From positions 2,976,001 to 3,040,000 of the forward strand of contig NZ_CP066801.1 in NCBI RefSeq assembly GCF_016598575.1: DNA of 64,000 nucleotides, written 5' to 3'. The stretch comes from Streptomyces sp. HSG2 (lineage in GTDB: Bacteria; Actinomycetota; Actinomycetes; Streptomycetales; Streptomycetaceae). The notes under the pieces are model-generated. The model searched no databases. It was given only the letters and a program-made list of their open reading frames with translations, and had not been told where the DNA came from. How positions within the stretch are numbered: position 1 is the stretch's first letter; each line of letters begins with the position of its first letter. The position numbers and the translations under genes were made by a program. Below, piece after piece: positions 8,255 through 17,252 of the stretch.

Positions 8255-9184
8255 ATGGGGAACTTCCTGGAGGGCAAGGTGGTGGCGGTCACGGGCGCCG
8301 GCCGGGGCATCGGCCGCGCCGTGGCGCGCGCGGCGGCTGCCGAGGGCGCGAGCGTGGTCGTCAACGACCGGGGCGTCGCCGTGGACGGCACCACCCCCAC
8401 CGCCGAGGTGGCCGAGGCGGTAGTCGAGGAGATCGAGGCGTCGGGCGCGGACGCGGTCGCGGTCGCCGACGACGTCTCCACCATGGCGGGCGGCCGGCGC
8501 GTCGTCGAGACCGCGCTCTCGGCCTTCGGTCGCCTGGACGGGGTGGTCTGCGTGGCGGGGATCCTGCGGGAGCGGATGCTCTTCAACATGACCGAGGACG
8601 AGTGGGACCCCGTCGTCGCCACCCACCTCAAGGGCACCTTCACCGTCTTCCGCGCCGCCTCCGCCGTGATGCGCGAGCAACGATCGGGCACCTTGATCGG
8701 CTTCACCAGCGGCAGTCACCAGGGCTCCGTCTCGCAGGCCAACTACAGCGCGGCCAAGGGCGGCGTCGTCTCGCTCGTCCGCAGCGCCGCCCTCGGCCTC
8801 CACAAGTACGGCGTGACCGCCAACGCGGTCGCCCCCGTGGCCCGGACCCGGATGTCGGCGAACGTCCCGACGCCGCTGACCGAGATCGGCGAACCGGAGG
8901 ACGTGGCCGCCCTCGTGGTCTACCTGCTGTCCGACCGGGCGCGCCTGGCCGGTGTCACCGGCCAGGTCTACACCAGCGCCGGACCCAAGATCGCTCTCTG
9001 GGCGCAACCCCGTGAGCTGCGCGCGGCCTACGCCGACGGCGCATGGACGCCCGAGCGGATCGCCGACGTGCTCCCGGGCACCCTGGGGGTGGACCCGATG
9101 CCGCTCCTGGAGCGGGCGAGCGCCGGGGAGCGGGCCGCCCGAAGGGGAGCGCGCGCCGACGGCGCCGACCCGGCGAGGCCTTGA
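8255..9184 (+). CDS. Short-chain dehydrogenase/reductase (SDR)
   Basis: A 309-residue Rossmann-fold oxidoreductase. The NAD(P) motif TGAGRGIG is at about 14-21 and the catalytic YSAAK near 164-168. Asp37 in VVNDRG suggests NAD preference. It resembles the SDR domain of peroxisomal multifunctional enzyme type 2, whose members oxidise 3-hydroxyacyl-CoAs. The C-terminal tail of about 40 residues goes beyond the usual SDR end. The start is supported by GGGGAAGGGG. The alcohol dehydrogenase gene follows after 41 bases and is likely co-transcribed. Confidence 0.88.
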   Translation: MGNFLEGKVVAVTGAGRGIGRAVARAAAAEGASVVVNDRGVAVDGTTPTAEVAEAVVEEIEASGADAVAVADDVSTMAGGRRVVETALSAFGRLDGVVCVAGILRERMLFNMTEDEWDPVVATHLKGTFTVFRAASAVMREQRSGTLIGFTSGSHQGSVSQANYSAAKGGVVSLVRSAALGLHKYGVTANAVAPVARTRMSANVPTPLTEIGEPEDVAALVVYLLSDRARLAGVTGQVYTSAGPKIALWAQPRELRAAYADGAWTPERIADVLPGTLGVDPMPLLERASAGERAARRGARADGADPARP

Positions 9185-9225
9185 CCACACCACACGGCGA
9201 CCGAGGACGACCGAGGGAGAGGGCG

Positions 9226-10284
9226 ATGCGCGGGGTGGTCTTCGACGGGCGGCGCGCCCGGGTCGTGGACGATCTGGAGGTGCGCGACCCCGCCCCGGGG
9301 GAGGTGCGGGTGGCGGTGCGGGCGGCCGGACTCTGCCACAGCGACCTGTCCGTGGTGGACGGCACGATCCCGTTTCCCGCTCCCGTGGTGCTGGGGCACG
9401 AGGCGGCCGGCGTCGTGGAGGCGGTCGGCGCGGGGGTCGCCCACGTCGCGCCCGGGGACCACGTGTGCCTGTCCACCCTGGCCGGCTGTGGCGCCTGCCC
9501 GCAGTGCGACCGGGGTCGACCCACCATGTGTCGGGCTTCTCTCGGGCGCCCCGGGCGGCCGTTCACTCGCGCCGGTGGTCCCGTCCACCAGTTCGCGGCC
9601 GTCTCGGCGTTCGCCGAGCGGACCCTGGTGCGGGCCGTGCAGGCGGTTCCCGTCCCCGCCGACGTGCCCTTCGCCTCCGCCGCGCTGATCGGCTGCGCGG
9701 TGCTGACCGGCGTCGGGGCGGTGCTGAACCGCGCGCGGGTGCGACCCGGGGACACGGTCCTGGTGATCGGTGCCGGGGGCGTCGGACTCAACGTCGTCCA
9801 GGGCGCCGCGATCACGGGCGCCGAGCGGATCGTCGTGCTGGACACCGACCCCGACAAGGAGACCCTCGCCCGGAGGTTCGGCGCGACCCATTTCCTGACC
9901 TCGCCGGATCGGATCGGGGACGCCCTGCCCACGGGAGCCGACCACGCCTTCGAGTGCGTCGGCCGGGTCGAGTTGATCCGTCTGGCGATCGACTCACTCG
10001 ACCGGCACGGTCAGGCCGTGCTGCTCGGCGTGGCCCCGGCCGGTTCGGAGGCGTCCTTCGCCGTCTCCTCCCTCTACCTGGACAGGTCCGTCCTCGGATG
10101 CCGCTATGGCTCCTCCCGCCCCCAGCGCGACGTCGCCCGGTATATCGGGATGTACCGGGCGGGCCGGCTCCTGCTGGACGAACTGGTGACGGCGACCTAC
10201 CCGCTCGACGCCTTCGAGGAGGCCGCCGCGGACGCCGCCCGCGGCCGGATGGCCCGGGCCGTCCTGCTCCCGCCGGGGGGGTAG
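9226..10284 (+). CDS. Zinc-dependent alcohol dehydrogenase (MDR superfamily)
   Basis: A 352-residue medium-chain dehydrogenase. GHEAAGVVEAVG (about 59-70) supplies the catalytic-zinc His/Glu. CHSDLSVVDG provides the first zinc Cys, and the structural-zinc lobe is present as C-G-A-C-P-Q-C with a later Cys in PTMC. The Rossmann motif GAGGVGLNV is near 182, followed by VVLDTD, suggesting NAD. It is probably a class III-like or aryl/allyl alcohol dehydrogenase acting on a catabolic intermediate. The ATG at 9226 was chosen because GAGGGAGAGGG precedes it and upstream residues lack family similarity. A strong bidirectional terminator follows. Confidence 0.9.
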   Translation: MRGVVFDGRRARVVDDLEVRDPAPGEVRVAVRAAGLCHSDLSVVDGTIPFPAPVVLGHEAAGVVEAVGAGVAHVAPGDHVCLSTLAGCGACPQCDRGRPTMCRASLGRPGRPFTRAGGPVHQFAAVSAFAERTLVRAVQAVPVPADVPFASAALIGCAVLTGVGAVLNRARVRPGDTVLVIGAGGVGLNVVQGAAITGAERIVVLDTDPDKETLARRFGATHFLTSPDRIGDALPTGADHAFECVGRVELIRLAIDSLDRHGQAVLLGVAPAGSEASFAVSSLYLDRSVLGCRYGSSRPQRDVARYIGMYRAGRLLLDELVTATYPLDAFEEAAADAARGRMARAVLLPPGG

Positions 10285-10354
10285 CCCGGTCGGTCGGAGG
10301 CGGACCGGCCGGGGCTTCCCACGCAGTCGACCGGCGCCCCGGACCCGGACGACG

Positions 10355-10391
10355 GAGGCCCGTCCGGATCGAACCGATCCGGACGGGCCTC
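10355..10391. terminator. Bidirectional terminator hairpin, 17-bp perfect stem
   Basis: The arms GAGGCCCGTCCGGATCG and CGATCCGGACGGGCCTC pair perfectly around an AAC loop. The hairpin lies between the convergent alcohol dehydrogenase and the small-peptide gene ending at 10410, so it can serve both. Confidence 0.85.
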
Positions 10392-10409
10392 TTCGCACTT
10401 CGGGGAACC

Positions 10410-10595
10410 TCAGCCCGCCACCGTCACCACCAGGGCTCCGGCTCCCGCGAGTGCGCCCAACGCCAACGCGCCGTGCACCACGCCCGGCGTGGCGCTGACG
10501 ACTCTGCTCGTGTGGGGCAGCTCGCCGGTGGCGTCCTCGCGGAGACCACCCATGGTGGAGATAGTCAGCGGCACGACATTCCGGTTGTTGGTCAC
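10410..10595 (-). CDS. Small protein with hydrophobic C-terminus, unknown function
   Basis: A 61-residue peptide beginning MTNNRNVVPLTIS. The GTG start at 10595 is chosen because GGAGGTGGAAGA precedes it directly, a near-ideal ribosome site. The N-terminal half is polar (GGLREDATGELPHTSR). The last 26 residues (TPGVVHGALALGALAGAG onwards) are Ala/Gly/Val-rich and could form one transmembrane helix. There is no Cys and no export cleavage site. The two-part layout resembles precursors of ribosomally made peptides, but no maturation enzyme is adjacent. It could equally be a small membrane protein. A strong terminator follows 19 bases after the stop, which supports a real transcription unit. Confidence 0.6.
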   Translation of the reverse strand: MTNNRNVVPLTISTMGGLREDATGELPHTSRVVSATPGVVHGALALGALAGAGALVVTVAG

Positions 10596-10972
10596 TCTTC
10601 CACCTCCGAGGTCGTTCACCGGGGGCGCGCCATCCAGGCGGGGCTCTCCTGGCTCGCGACGGGCATCTCCGACGGAGCGGTTCGCTCGGCCTGGGCCGCG
10701 TTCCCGGTGTTGCTTGTGACTTCAGGCTAGGCGGCAGGCCTGCGACGATCGTCCGTCGATCGGTGGACGACAGAGGGGGAATGCGTGCCCCCTGGGCGAG
10801 TCTCGTTCCTCTGCCCACCTTACGGGCCGGTCCCTCCGCGGTCTGTCGGCCGGTTCGAGGGGATCGGGCGTGGTCCGACGGGAGGGTCGACCGTTCTCCG
10901 TTCGGTGGGGGGTGTCCGCCCGCGGGCCGATGTCCCGCGTTCGTCGCCTCTGCCACCGCTCCGGCGCGTCCC
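10596..10972. other. Spacer upstream of the small-protein gene
   Basis: About 375 bases without a convincing gene. On the minus strand TAGCCT (10729-10734 on the plus strand as AGGCTA) is a candidate -10 for the small-protein gene. Confidence 0.3.
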
Positions 10973-11611
10973 TCACTCGGGGCAAAGCGAGGTGAGGCGC
11001 CCTCGGTGGAAGACCAGAGGCGGCGGGGCGACGTCGTCGCGGCCGAGCGCCAGGACCCGTCCGACGACGATCAGATGGTCCCCACCGGGGTGGACGGCGT
11101 GCACCGCGCAGTCGACCCAGGCGACCGCCCCCGCGAGGCGAGGCGCCCCGGTCGCCGGGGACCGGTCGTGGGCCACCCCGGCGAACTTGTCGCCTCCGGC
11201 CGCGCCGCTCACCGCGAAGGACCGGCACAGGTCCCCCTGCCTCTCGGAGAGGATGTTCACGCAGAAGGAGCCGGTGCGGGCGATGCGCGGCCAGGTGGCC
11301 GAGGATCGGCCGACGAGGAAGGTGACGAGCGGAGGCTCCAGCGAGAGCGCGGCGAAGGACTGGCAGGCGAACCCGGCGGGCGGCGCGGACCCGTCGGCGG
11401 GGGCCGGGGCGGTGACGACGGTGACCCCTGTCGCGAAGTTCCCCAGCACCTCGCGGAAGGCCGAGGGCCCGACGGGCGCGCGCTCGTCGCTCCCGACACA
11501 ACGCGACTCCGGCCTGGGGAAGCGCTTCCCGGCCGGTGGGGGGCGGCCGGGACGTCGCAGGTATCGCACCGCCGCCGCCGCCATGTTCGCGTGCCCCATC
11601 ATGCCGTCCAT
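10973..11611 (-). CDS. Flavin reductase family protein (HpaC/NtaB-like)
   Basis: A 212-residue protein of the FMN-binding split-barrel flavin reductase family. FREVLGNFATGVTVVTA (about 52-68), AALSLEPPLVTFLVG and SFCVNILSERQ are family hallmarks, and the late VDCAVHAVHPGGDHLIVVGRV segment completes the fold. Such enzymes pass NAD(P)H electrons to free flavin for a partner monooxygenase. Luciferase-like flavoenzymes are encoded at 53.8 and 55.6 kb, and an FAD monooxygenase at 15.1 kb. The first 40 residues are a family-unusual extension, so a downstream start is possible. A CTGACC/CGTCAG palindrome abuts the start, linking it to the catabolic regulon. Confidence 0.85.
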   Translation of the reverse strand: MDGMMGHANMAAAAVRYLRRPGRPPPAGKRFPRPESRCVGSDERAPVGPSAFREVLGNFATGVTVVTAPAPADGSAPPAGFACQSFAALSLEPPLVTFLVGRSSATWPRIARTGSFCVNILSERQGDLCRSFAVSGAAGGDKFAGVAHDRSPATGAPRLAGAVAWVDCAVHAVHPGGDHLIVVGRVLALGRDDVAPPPLVFHRGRLTSLCPE

Positions 11612-11616
11612 TGAAA

Positions 11617-11631
11617 CTGACCACTCGTCAG
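11617..11631. promoter_or_regulatory. Operator, site C
   Basis: CTGACCACTCGTCAG: one mismatch to CTGACG-N3-CGTCAG. It sits 6 bases upstream of the flavin reductase start. Confidence 0.6.
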
Positions 11632-11702
11632 GTCGGAAGGGTTCGGGCGGAGGCCCGAGAGGTCGGCGACGGCCGCGGGCCGGTGCGGCGGGAGGGGCGT
11701 GC

Positions 11703-12590
11703 TCATCGGCCTCGGAAGTCCGGTCGCCTGCGTTGGACGAAGCACGCCAGCCCCTCCCGGGCGTCGTCCGTCCCCATGTTGATCTCCTGCGCCGCCGCCT
11801 CGGCCGCGAAGGCCGCGGTCCGGTCGGTGTCGAGGGAGGCGTTGAGGAGCTGCTTGGCGAGGGCGAGTGCCCGGGTGGGGCCGCTGGCGAGCCGTTCGGC
11901 CCAGGCCAGGGCGGTGTCCCCCAGCACCTCGTCCGACACGACGCGGTTGACCAGGCCGAGGCGCTCCGCCTCGGCGGCGGCCAGCGAATCGCCGAAGAAC
12001 ATCAGCTCCTTGGCCCGCTGCGGTCCGACCAGCCGCGGCAGGAGGTACGCCCCGCCGGCGTCCGGCACCAGTCCGCGACGGACGAACACCTCGACGAAGG
12101 TGGCCGAACGGGCCGCGAGGACGAGATCGCAGGCGAACGCGAGATGCGCGCCGAGCCCCGCCGCCGTTCCGTTGACAGCGGCGATCACCGGTTTCTCGCA
12201 GTCCAGGACGGCGGCGATCAACCGCTGGGCGCCCAGGCGCACGGTACGCGCCACGTCTCCGGCGACCCGCTCGGACGCGGCCGGGGCCCCGCCCCGCAGG
12301 TCCGCCCCGGCGCAGAACGCCCGCCCCGTCCCCGTGACCACCACGGCCCGCACCGCCGGATCGGCGGAGGCCTCGGCGAACCGGCGGATCAGGGTCTCGC
12401 GATGGTCGGGGGCGAGGGCGTTGAGCGCCTCCGGGCGATCCAGGGTCAGCAGACGAACCCCGCGAGCGGTGCGTTGCCCGATCGCCGGACCGCCCCGACG
12501 GTCGCCGGGGTCACCGGGACGCGGCCGGTCGTCGTCCCGGCCGCGGGCGGCCCGGTCCTCGTCGGGGGAGTGCGGCGTGGGCGAGGTCAA
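11703..12590 (-). CDS. Enoyl-CoA hydratase/isomerase family protein
   Basis: A 295-residue crotonase-fold protein. The oxyanion-hole segments are GRAFCAGADLRGG near 90-102 and AAVNGTAAGLGAHLAFACDLVLA near 138-160. LTLDRPEALNAL near the N-terminus marks the CoA-binding entry. The usual first catalytic Glu position is not clearly conserved, so it could be a hydratase, isomerase or hydrolase. About 45 N-terminal residues are a low-complexity Arg/Asp/Pro extension, and the true start may be internal. It lies 129 bases downstream of the large acyl-CoA synthetase gene on the same strand and probably shares its promoter and operator. Confidence 0.85.
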   Translation of the reverse strand: MTSPTPHSPDEDRAARGRDDDRPRPGDPGDRRGGPAIGQRTARGVRLLTLDRPEALNALAPDHRETLIRRFAEASADPAVRAVVVTGTGRAFCAGADLRGGAPAASERVAGDVARTVRLGAQRLIAAVLDCEKPVIAAVNGTAAGLGAHLAFACDLVLAARSATFVEVFVRRGLVPDAGGAYLLPRLVGPQRAKELMFFGDSLAAAEAERLGLVNRVVSDEVLGDTALAWAERLASGPTRALALAKQLLNASLDTDRTAAFAAEAAAQEINMGTDDAREGLACFVQRRRPDFRGR

Positions 12591-12719
12591 CGGGGTCTCC
12601 GGACACGTCGGGTGCCCCCGGAGGGGCCGGGAAGGAGAAGAGGGCGTGAGCGCCCCCGGGGGAGGGGCGCTCCGAGGAGCGGGGCGGAGGAGACGGCAGA
12701 GGGAAGAACCCGTCCGTCC

Positions 12720-14975
12720 CTACGTCCCCGAAGGGGGCCCCGGCGTGCCGGTGCCACACACGGCCAAGACGTCGAGGGCGACGGCTCCCTGCCCCCGTTC
12801 CAACACCATCAGCGGATTGATGTCGAGCTCGGTCAGGGCGTCCCCCAGCTCCATCGCCATCCGCTGTACCCGCAGGACCACCTCCACGAGCGCCTCCCGA
12901 TCCGAGGGGGGCCGACCCCGCACGCCGTCGAGGATCGCCCCGCCCCGCAGGTCCGCGAGCATCCCTCCGGCCTGCTCCTCGGTGAAGGGCGGCACCCGTA
13001 CCGCCGTGTCCCGCAGCACCTCCACGAGCACGCCCCCCAGCCCCACCGTGACCGTCGGGCCGAACACCGGGTCCCGCGAGACCCCGACGACCGTCTCCAC
13101 GCCGCGTTCGATCATCTGGCACACCAGGACCCCGTCCAGCGGCACGTCCTCGTAGCGGGCGATGTCGATCAGCTCCCGGTAGGCGTCCCGCACCTGGCTC
13201 GCGGAGGTCAGACCGATCTTGACCAGGCCCAGCTCCGTCTTGTGCGCCAGGCGCGCTCCCGACGCCTTCATCACCACGGGGTAGCCGACCTGGCTCGCCG
13301 CCCGCACGGCGGCGGCGGCACTGGTCACCAACTGCTCCCGGGGGACCCGCACGCCGTACGCGCGCAACAGCTGCTTGGCGGCGTGCTCGCTGAGCCGCTC
13401 TCCCGGCCGGATCAGACCCGACGCCTTGCGCAGGGAGGGGGAGGGCGTCCGGGGAGCCTCGTCGAAGGGCGAGCGGTAGCGACGGGTGAAGCGGTGGTGC
13501 TCCAGGTAGGCACGGACGGCCGAGACACAGTTGGCCACCGTCCGGAAGGTGGCCACGCGGGAGGAGCCGAGCAACTTCTCCCGGTAGGCCGGCTCGGTGC
13601 CGACCGGTGAACCCCACACCACGCAGACCAGCTTGTCGCTCTCCTCGGCCGCCGCGACCAGGTCCTCCACCAACCGGTCGCTGAGCGGCGGGAAGGGGCC
13701 CGTCACCGGGCAGATCAGCACGCCCACGTCGGGGTCGGCGAGGAGCGAATCGATGATCTTCCTGCCCCGGGCGTCGCCGACCGGATGGCCGCCGTTGTCG
13801 ACGGGGTTGGCCACGCCGAGCGACCCCGGTATCCACCGGCGCAACTCCGCTTGTCGGCTGTCCGAGAGGACCGGCAGGCGCAGGCCCGCGCGGGTCGCGA
13901 GATCGGCCGCGTGCGCACCCGTGCCGCCGGAGATCGCGCAGACCGCGACCCCGTCCGTCACCGGAGGGCGCGCCCGGGCCAACAGCGTCGCCGTCTCCTG
14001 GAGTTCGTCCAGGTCCTCCACCCGGATCACCCCGTACTGCCGCAGGGCGGCGTCCACCACGGCGTCCGCGCCGGTCAGCTTCCCGGTGTGGGTCACGGCG
14101 GTGCGGGCCCCCACCTCGGTGCGACCCACCTTCACCGCGACCACCGGCACCCCGCGCCTGGCCGCCCGATCGGCGGCCAGGAGGAAGGAGCGGCCGTCCT
14201 TCAGCCCCTCGACGTAGGCGGCGATCGCGCCGACCTCCGGGCGCTCCGCGAAGTAGTTCACGAAGTCCGCCACTTCGAGATCCGCCTCGTTGCCCGTCGG
14301 GGCCCAGTGGGAGACCCGGATTCCCAGTTCCTGGAGCGCGAAGAGCGGCCGGCCCTGGTGTCCCGACTGGGTGACCAGCGCGATCGACGGCCCTTCGAGG
14401 TCGTCCCGGAAGTCCTCGAAGGCGTTGAGGTTGGTGTTCGGCCCCAACAGGCGCACGCCCGAACGGGCGGCGGCCTCCGCGAGCCGCCGTTGCGCGAGGG
14501 CCCCCTCCGGGCCGGTCTCCGCGAATCCCGCCGCGAACACCACCGCGAACCCGGCGCGCCCCCCGCCCAGTTCCTCGATCACCGGGAGGGGGTCGGCGAC
14601 AAGGACGACCGCGAGATCCACCGGCTCGGGCAGCTTCGCGACGGCGCTGTGGCAGGGGAGGCCGAAGACCGCCGAATACCTCGGGTGCACCGGATACAGG
14701 CGGGCCCCCACCCGCGCGGCCCACGTGACGAGCCGCCGGGTGACGCCCGCGTTCGGTCTGCCCTCCCGATCCGAAGCCCCGACGACGGCGAGGGAGGAGG
14801 GACGGAACAGGCCGTCGAGGTCGGGGACGTCGGCGTGCAGAGGACGCCCGCCGACGTCCAGGTCGCCCGCCGAGGCGGGCCGACCGCGCACCATGGGGCC
14901 GGAGCGCTCGCCGCAGGCGAGGACCCGTGCCCTGCGTGCGTCGGTGGTGAGAGTGCCGTGGGTTGATCCAAGCAT
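12720..14975 (-). CDS. Acyl-CoA synthetase of the NDP-forming (ACD) type, fused alpha and beta parts
   Basis: A 751-residue protein with the ACD domain order: CoA-binding Rossmann domain (SLAVVGASDREGRPN near 56), two succinyl-CoA-ligase-like flavodoxin domains (VTQSGHQGRPL near 198 and GGTGAHAADLA near 350), and a C-terminal ATP-grasp domain (VVMKASGARLAHKTELG near 566). These ligases make acyl-CoA from acid, CoA and ATP, releasing ADP and phosphate via a phosphohistidine. In His-loop position HQG is seen in place of the common SGALG, so the phospho-acceptor needs checking. Together with the following enoyl-CoA hydratase it forms a two-gene unit under operator D. Confidence 0.85.
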   Translation of the reverse strand: MLGSTHGTLTTDARRARVLACGERSGPMVRGRPASAGDLDVGGRPLHADVPDLDGLFRPSSLAVVGASDREGRPNAGVTRRLVTWAARVGARLYPVHPRYSAVFGLPCHSAVAKLPEPVDLAVVLVADPLPVIEELGGGRAGFAVVFAAGFAETGPEGALAQRRLAEAAARSGVRLLGPNTNLNAFEDFRDDLEGPSIALVTQSGHQGRPLFALQELGIRVSHWAPTGNEADLEVADFVNYFAERPEVGAIAAYVEGLKDGRSFLLAADRAARRGVPVVAVKVGRTEVGARTAVTHTGKLTGADAVVDAALRQYGVIRVEDLDELQETATLLARARPPVTDGVAVCAISGGTGAHAADLATRAGLRLPVLSDSRQAELRRWIPGSLGVANPVDNGGHPVGDARGRKIIDSLLADPDVGVLICPVTGPFPPLSDRLVEDLVAAAEESDKLVCVVWGSPVGTEPAYREKLLGSSRVATFRTVANCVSAVRAYLEHHRFTRRYRSPFDEAPRTPSPSLRKASGLIRPGERLSEHAAKQLLRAYGVRVPREQLVTSAAAAVRAASQVGYPVVMKASGARLAHKTELGLVKIGLTSASQVRDAYRELIDIARYEDVPLDGVLVCQMIERGVETVVGVSRDPVFGPTVTVGLGGVLVEVLRDTAVRVPPFTEEQAGGMLADLRGGAILDGVRGRPPSDREALVEVVLRVQRMAMELGDALTELDINPLMVLERGQGAVALDVLAVCGTGTPGPPSGT

Positions 14976-15006
14976 CGGTCCGCCCGCTCCTCGGAGACAA
15001 CGGTCA

Positions 15007-15021
15007 CTGACGCCCAGTCAG
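15007..15021. promoter_or_regulatory. Operator, site D
   Basis: CTGACGCCCAGTCAG: one mismatch to CTGACG-N3-CGTCAG, 31 bases upstream of the ACD-type ligase start. A second, wider inverted element (CTGA...GTCAG, 15026-15045) follows but has different spacing. Confidence 0.6.
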
Positions 15022-15140
15022 GTTACTGAACGGAAGCCCGGTCAGGAACGGTCGGTGCGGCACGGGCCGGCCCCGGCGGCGGAGCGGGGGAGGCGCGGAC
15101 CCGGCGGCGCCGCCGGCCGCTCCCCAAGCGCCGGGTGGCG

Positions 15141-16442
15141 TCAGACCGGGTCGGGTATCCGCAGACGGCGTCCCCCGGTGGCCTCCCTGGTGTCGGTCCG
15201 CTCGCGGCGCTCCGGCAACCGCGCGGCGTGGTGGGAGTGTTCCCTCGCCACCGATCGGGCTATCCGGTCGGCGTCCAGGGCCACCTCGCGCAGCATGCCA
15301 CTGACCGGGTTGGTGAACCCGGTGAAGTACAGACCGGGAGCGCTCCTCGCGGCACGGGCGCCGGAGACGACCGGCCGGCCGTCGGGATCGAGCACCCCGA
15401 GATGGCCCACCAACCCCTCCAGGCGACGGTCGTAGCCGGTGGCGGCTATCACCGCCTCCGGGGCGAGGCGGGCCCCGTCGGCGAGGACCACGTGGTCGGA
15501 GTCGAAGCTCTCCACCGCGGCCACCACCTCGATCGCCCCGCCGCGCACCAGATCGACCAGGCCCGGAACCTGGACGGGCAAGGCCCCCTGTCTGGCCCGA
15601 CTCAGCAACCCCGTCCGGGGGCGCGGCAATCCACGCGCCGTCAGGTTCGGGGCGGTCAGGCCGGCCAGCGGCCTGACGAGCCGGTCCCCGAGGGCGGTCG
15701 GCAGCCGCCGTACCAGGATGCCGGTGCGCTGGGCGGGCCACCCCAGCGTGGACCGGCGCACCAGGTGCGGGGTCGTCCGCACGGCCAGCCGCACCCGGGA
15801 GGCGCCGCCCTCCGCCAGGTCGACGGCGATCTCGGCACCGGAGTTGCCGAGGCCGACCACGAGGACGTCGCGCCCCGCGTAGGGGAGGGCGTTGCGATAG
15901 GCCGCCGAGTGCAGCACCTCCCCCGCGTAGCCGGCGAGCCCGGGCCAGTCCGGCAGCCGGGGCGTGTGATGGTGGCCGGTGGCGACGACCACCGCCGCTC
16001 CGGTCAGTTCGCGGCCCCCGGTGGCGCGCAGCAACCAGCCCGAACCGTCGGGCGATCGGTCCACACGGTGGACCTCGACGCCGGTTACCGTCTCCAGCAG
16101 ATGGTGTTCGGCGTAGGTCTCCAGGTAGCGCACGACGTCGTCCCGGGAGGGCCAACGCCCCACGCCCCGGGGCATCGGGAGCCCGGGCAGCGCCGACAGA
16201 CGGCGCGTGGTGTGCAGGCGGAGCCGGTCGTAGTGGTTGCGCCAGGACGCGCCCACCCGGTCGGAGCGTTCCAGGACGACGGCGCGGACGCGCCGCGAGC
16301 GCAGCGCGCGGGCCACCGACAGCCCGCCCGGGCCGCCGCCGATGACGTACACGGGGCGCTCGGCCGGTCGCGCCCGCCGGCGCGCGGGGGCGCCGGGCGG
16401 CGGCTCGTCCGAAGTGACGGGAGGAGCGGTGGAGTCGGGCAT
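15141..16442 (-). CDS. FAD-dependent monooxygenase (flavin-containing/YUCCA-like)
   Basis: A class B flavoprotein monooxygenase of about 433 residues. The FAD motif GGGPGG follows YVI near residue 30-36, the second dinucleotide motif GLGNSGAEIAVDLAEGG lies near 190, and the ATG-type motif ATGYDRR near 330. The region between, VATGHHHTPRLPDWPG, matches flavin-containing monooxygenases. It would use NADPH and O2 to hydroxylate or Baeyer-Villiger-oxidise a small organic substrate. The ATG at 16442 was preferred over a GTG at 16463, although neither has a good Shine-Dalgarno. The Pro/Arg-rich 25-residue lead is unusual. It is followed by the ACD-ligase unit on the same strand. Confidence 0.85.
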   Translation of the reverse strand: MPDSTAPPVTSDEPPPGAPARRRARPAERPVYVIGGGPGGLSVARALRSRRVRAVVLERSDRVGASWRNHYDRLRLHTTRRLSALPGLPMPRGVGRWPSRDDVVRYLETYAEHHLLETVTGVEVHRVDRSPDGSGWLLRATGGRELTGAAVVVATGHHHTPRLPDWPGLAGYAGEVLHSAAYRNALPYAGRDVLVVGLGNSGAEIAVDLAEGGASRVRLAVRTTPHLVRRSTLGWPAQRTGILVRRLPTALGDRLVRPLAGLTAPNLTARGLPRPRTGLLSRARQGALPVQVPGLVDLVRGGAIEVVAAVESFDSDHVVLADGARLAPEAVIAATGYDRRLEGLVGHLGVLDPDGRPVVSGARAARSAPGLYFTGFTNPVSGMLREVALDADRIARSVAREHSHHAARLPERRERTDTREATGGRRLRIPDPV

Positions 16443-16804
16443 GCAGCGAGGGTAATCGGCCACGTGATCGACGGCTCTCGGACCAGAGGGAAAACGGTCG
16501 CGGATTGGTCACGATGCGGTGCGCGAGGGTCCCTTCCGATGCGGGGAGCGGAGGTGGGACGGCGGGCGCGAGGCGGGCCCGGAGTGTGCCCGGCGGACGG
16601 CCCGGGACGGTCGCGCGCTCCAGGCCGGCGGGGTCGCCGGTCCCAGCAGCGTCGTACCGGGCCCGACGAGCGCGCACCGGGCCGGTCGCTTCGGGCCCGG
16701 GAGAGTCCTTCGACGGCCGGCCGGCCGGTGCCGTTGTCGTGGCGCGCGACCCGACCTACCGTCGGGCGCGAGGTCCGAGCCGACGACGAGAAACGGGGAA
16801 GCCG
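16443..16804. other. Divergent intergenic region, about 360 bases
   Basis: Separates the FAD monooxygenase from the plus-strand DUF35 protein. The frames crossing it are shadow-like. No CTGACG palindrome is present. Confidence 0.35.
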
Positions 16805-17194
16805 ATGGACGCGGCCACGACGCGGGACCCGGTCGCCCGGACGTACTGGGAGGCTGCGGCGGCCGGCCGGCTGTTGATCCGCCGCTGTCGGGACTGCGGG
16901 CGGGCGCACCACTACCCACGCGACTTCTGTCCGTATTGCTGGAGCGAGGGCGTCGTCTGGGAGACCGCCAGTGGTGCCGGAACCCTCTACACCTGGTCCG
17001 TCGTGCACCGCAACGACCTGCCGGCGTTCCGGGACCGCCTGCCCTGTGTCGCCGCCGTCGTCGAACTGGCCGAGGGGCCTCGGATGGCGACGGAGATCGT
17101 CGAGTGCGGGCCGGGAACCGCGCTCCGCGCGGGCCTGGCGACGCGCGTGCTGTTCCGGGCCGGCGTACCGGTGTTCCGTGTGGAGCATCCCTGA
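16805..17194 (+). CDS. Zn-ribbon/OB-fold protein (DUF35 family)
   Basis: A 129-residue protein with an N-terminal rubredoxin-like zinc ribbon, CRDCGRAHHYPRDFCPYC (about 28-45, two CxxC pairs), followed by an OB fold (TLYTWSVVHRNDLPAF, PCVAAVVELAEG). DUF35 proteins bind acyl-CoA and partner thiolase-like enzymes or hydratases, as in ChsH2 and Ltp2 complexes of steroid catabolism. GAAACGGGGAA precedes the ATG. It stands alone on the plus strand, convergent with the oxidase gene at 17253. It may partner one of the thiolase-like proteins at 29.6 or 36.3 kb, or serve the biosynthetic operon. Confidence 0.88.
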   Translation: MDAATTRDPVARTYWEAAAAGRLLIRRCRDCGRAHHYPRDFCPYCWSEGVVWETASGAGTLYTWSVVHRNDLPAFRDRLPCVAAVVELAEGPRMATEIVECGPGTALRAGLATRVLFRAGVPVFRVEHP

Positions 17195-17252
17195 GCCGGG
17201 CGGGACCGCCCCCGTCGGCCCGGGCCACCCGACCGGCCGGGCCGACGCGCCG

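Noticed and set aside
15026..15045. Second operator next to site D (CTGA-N11-GTCAG-like)
   Set aside because: Arm spacing differs from the 6+3+6 pattern of the other sites, so it is not counted among the nine.
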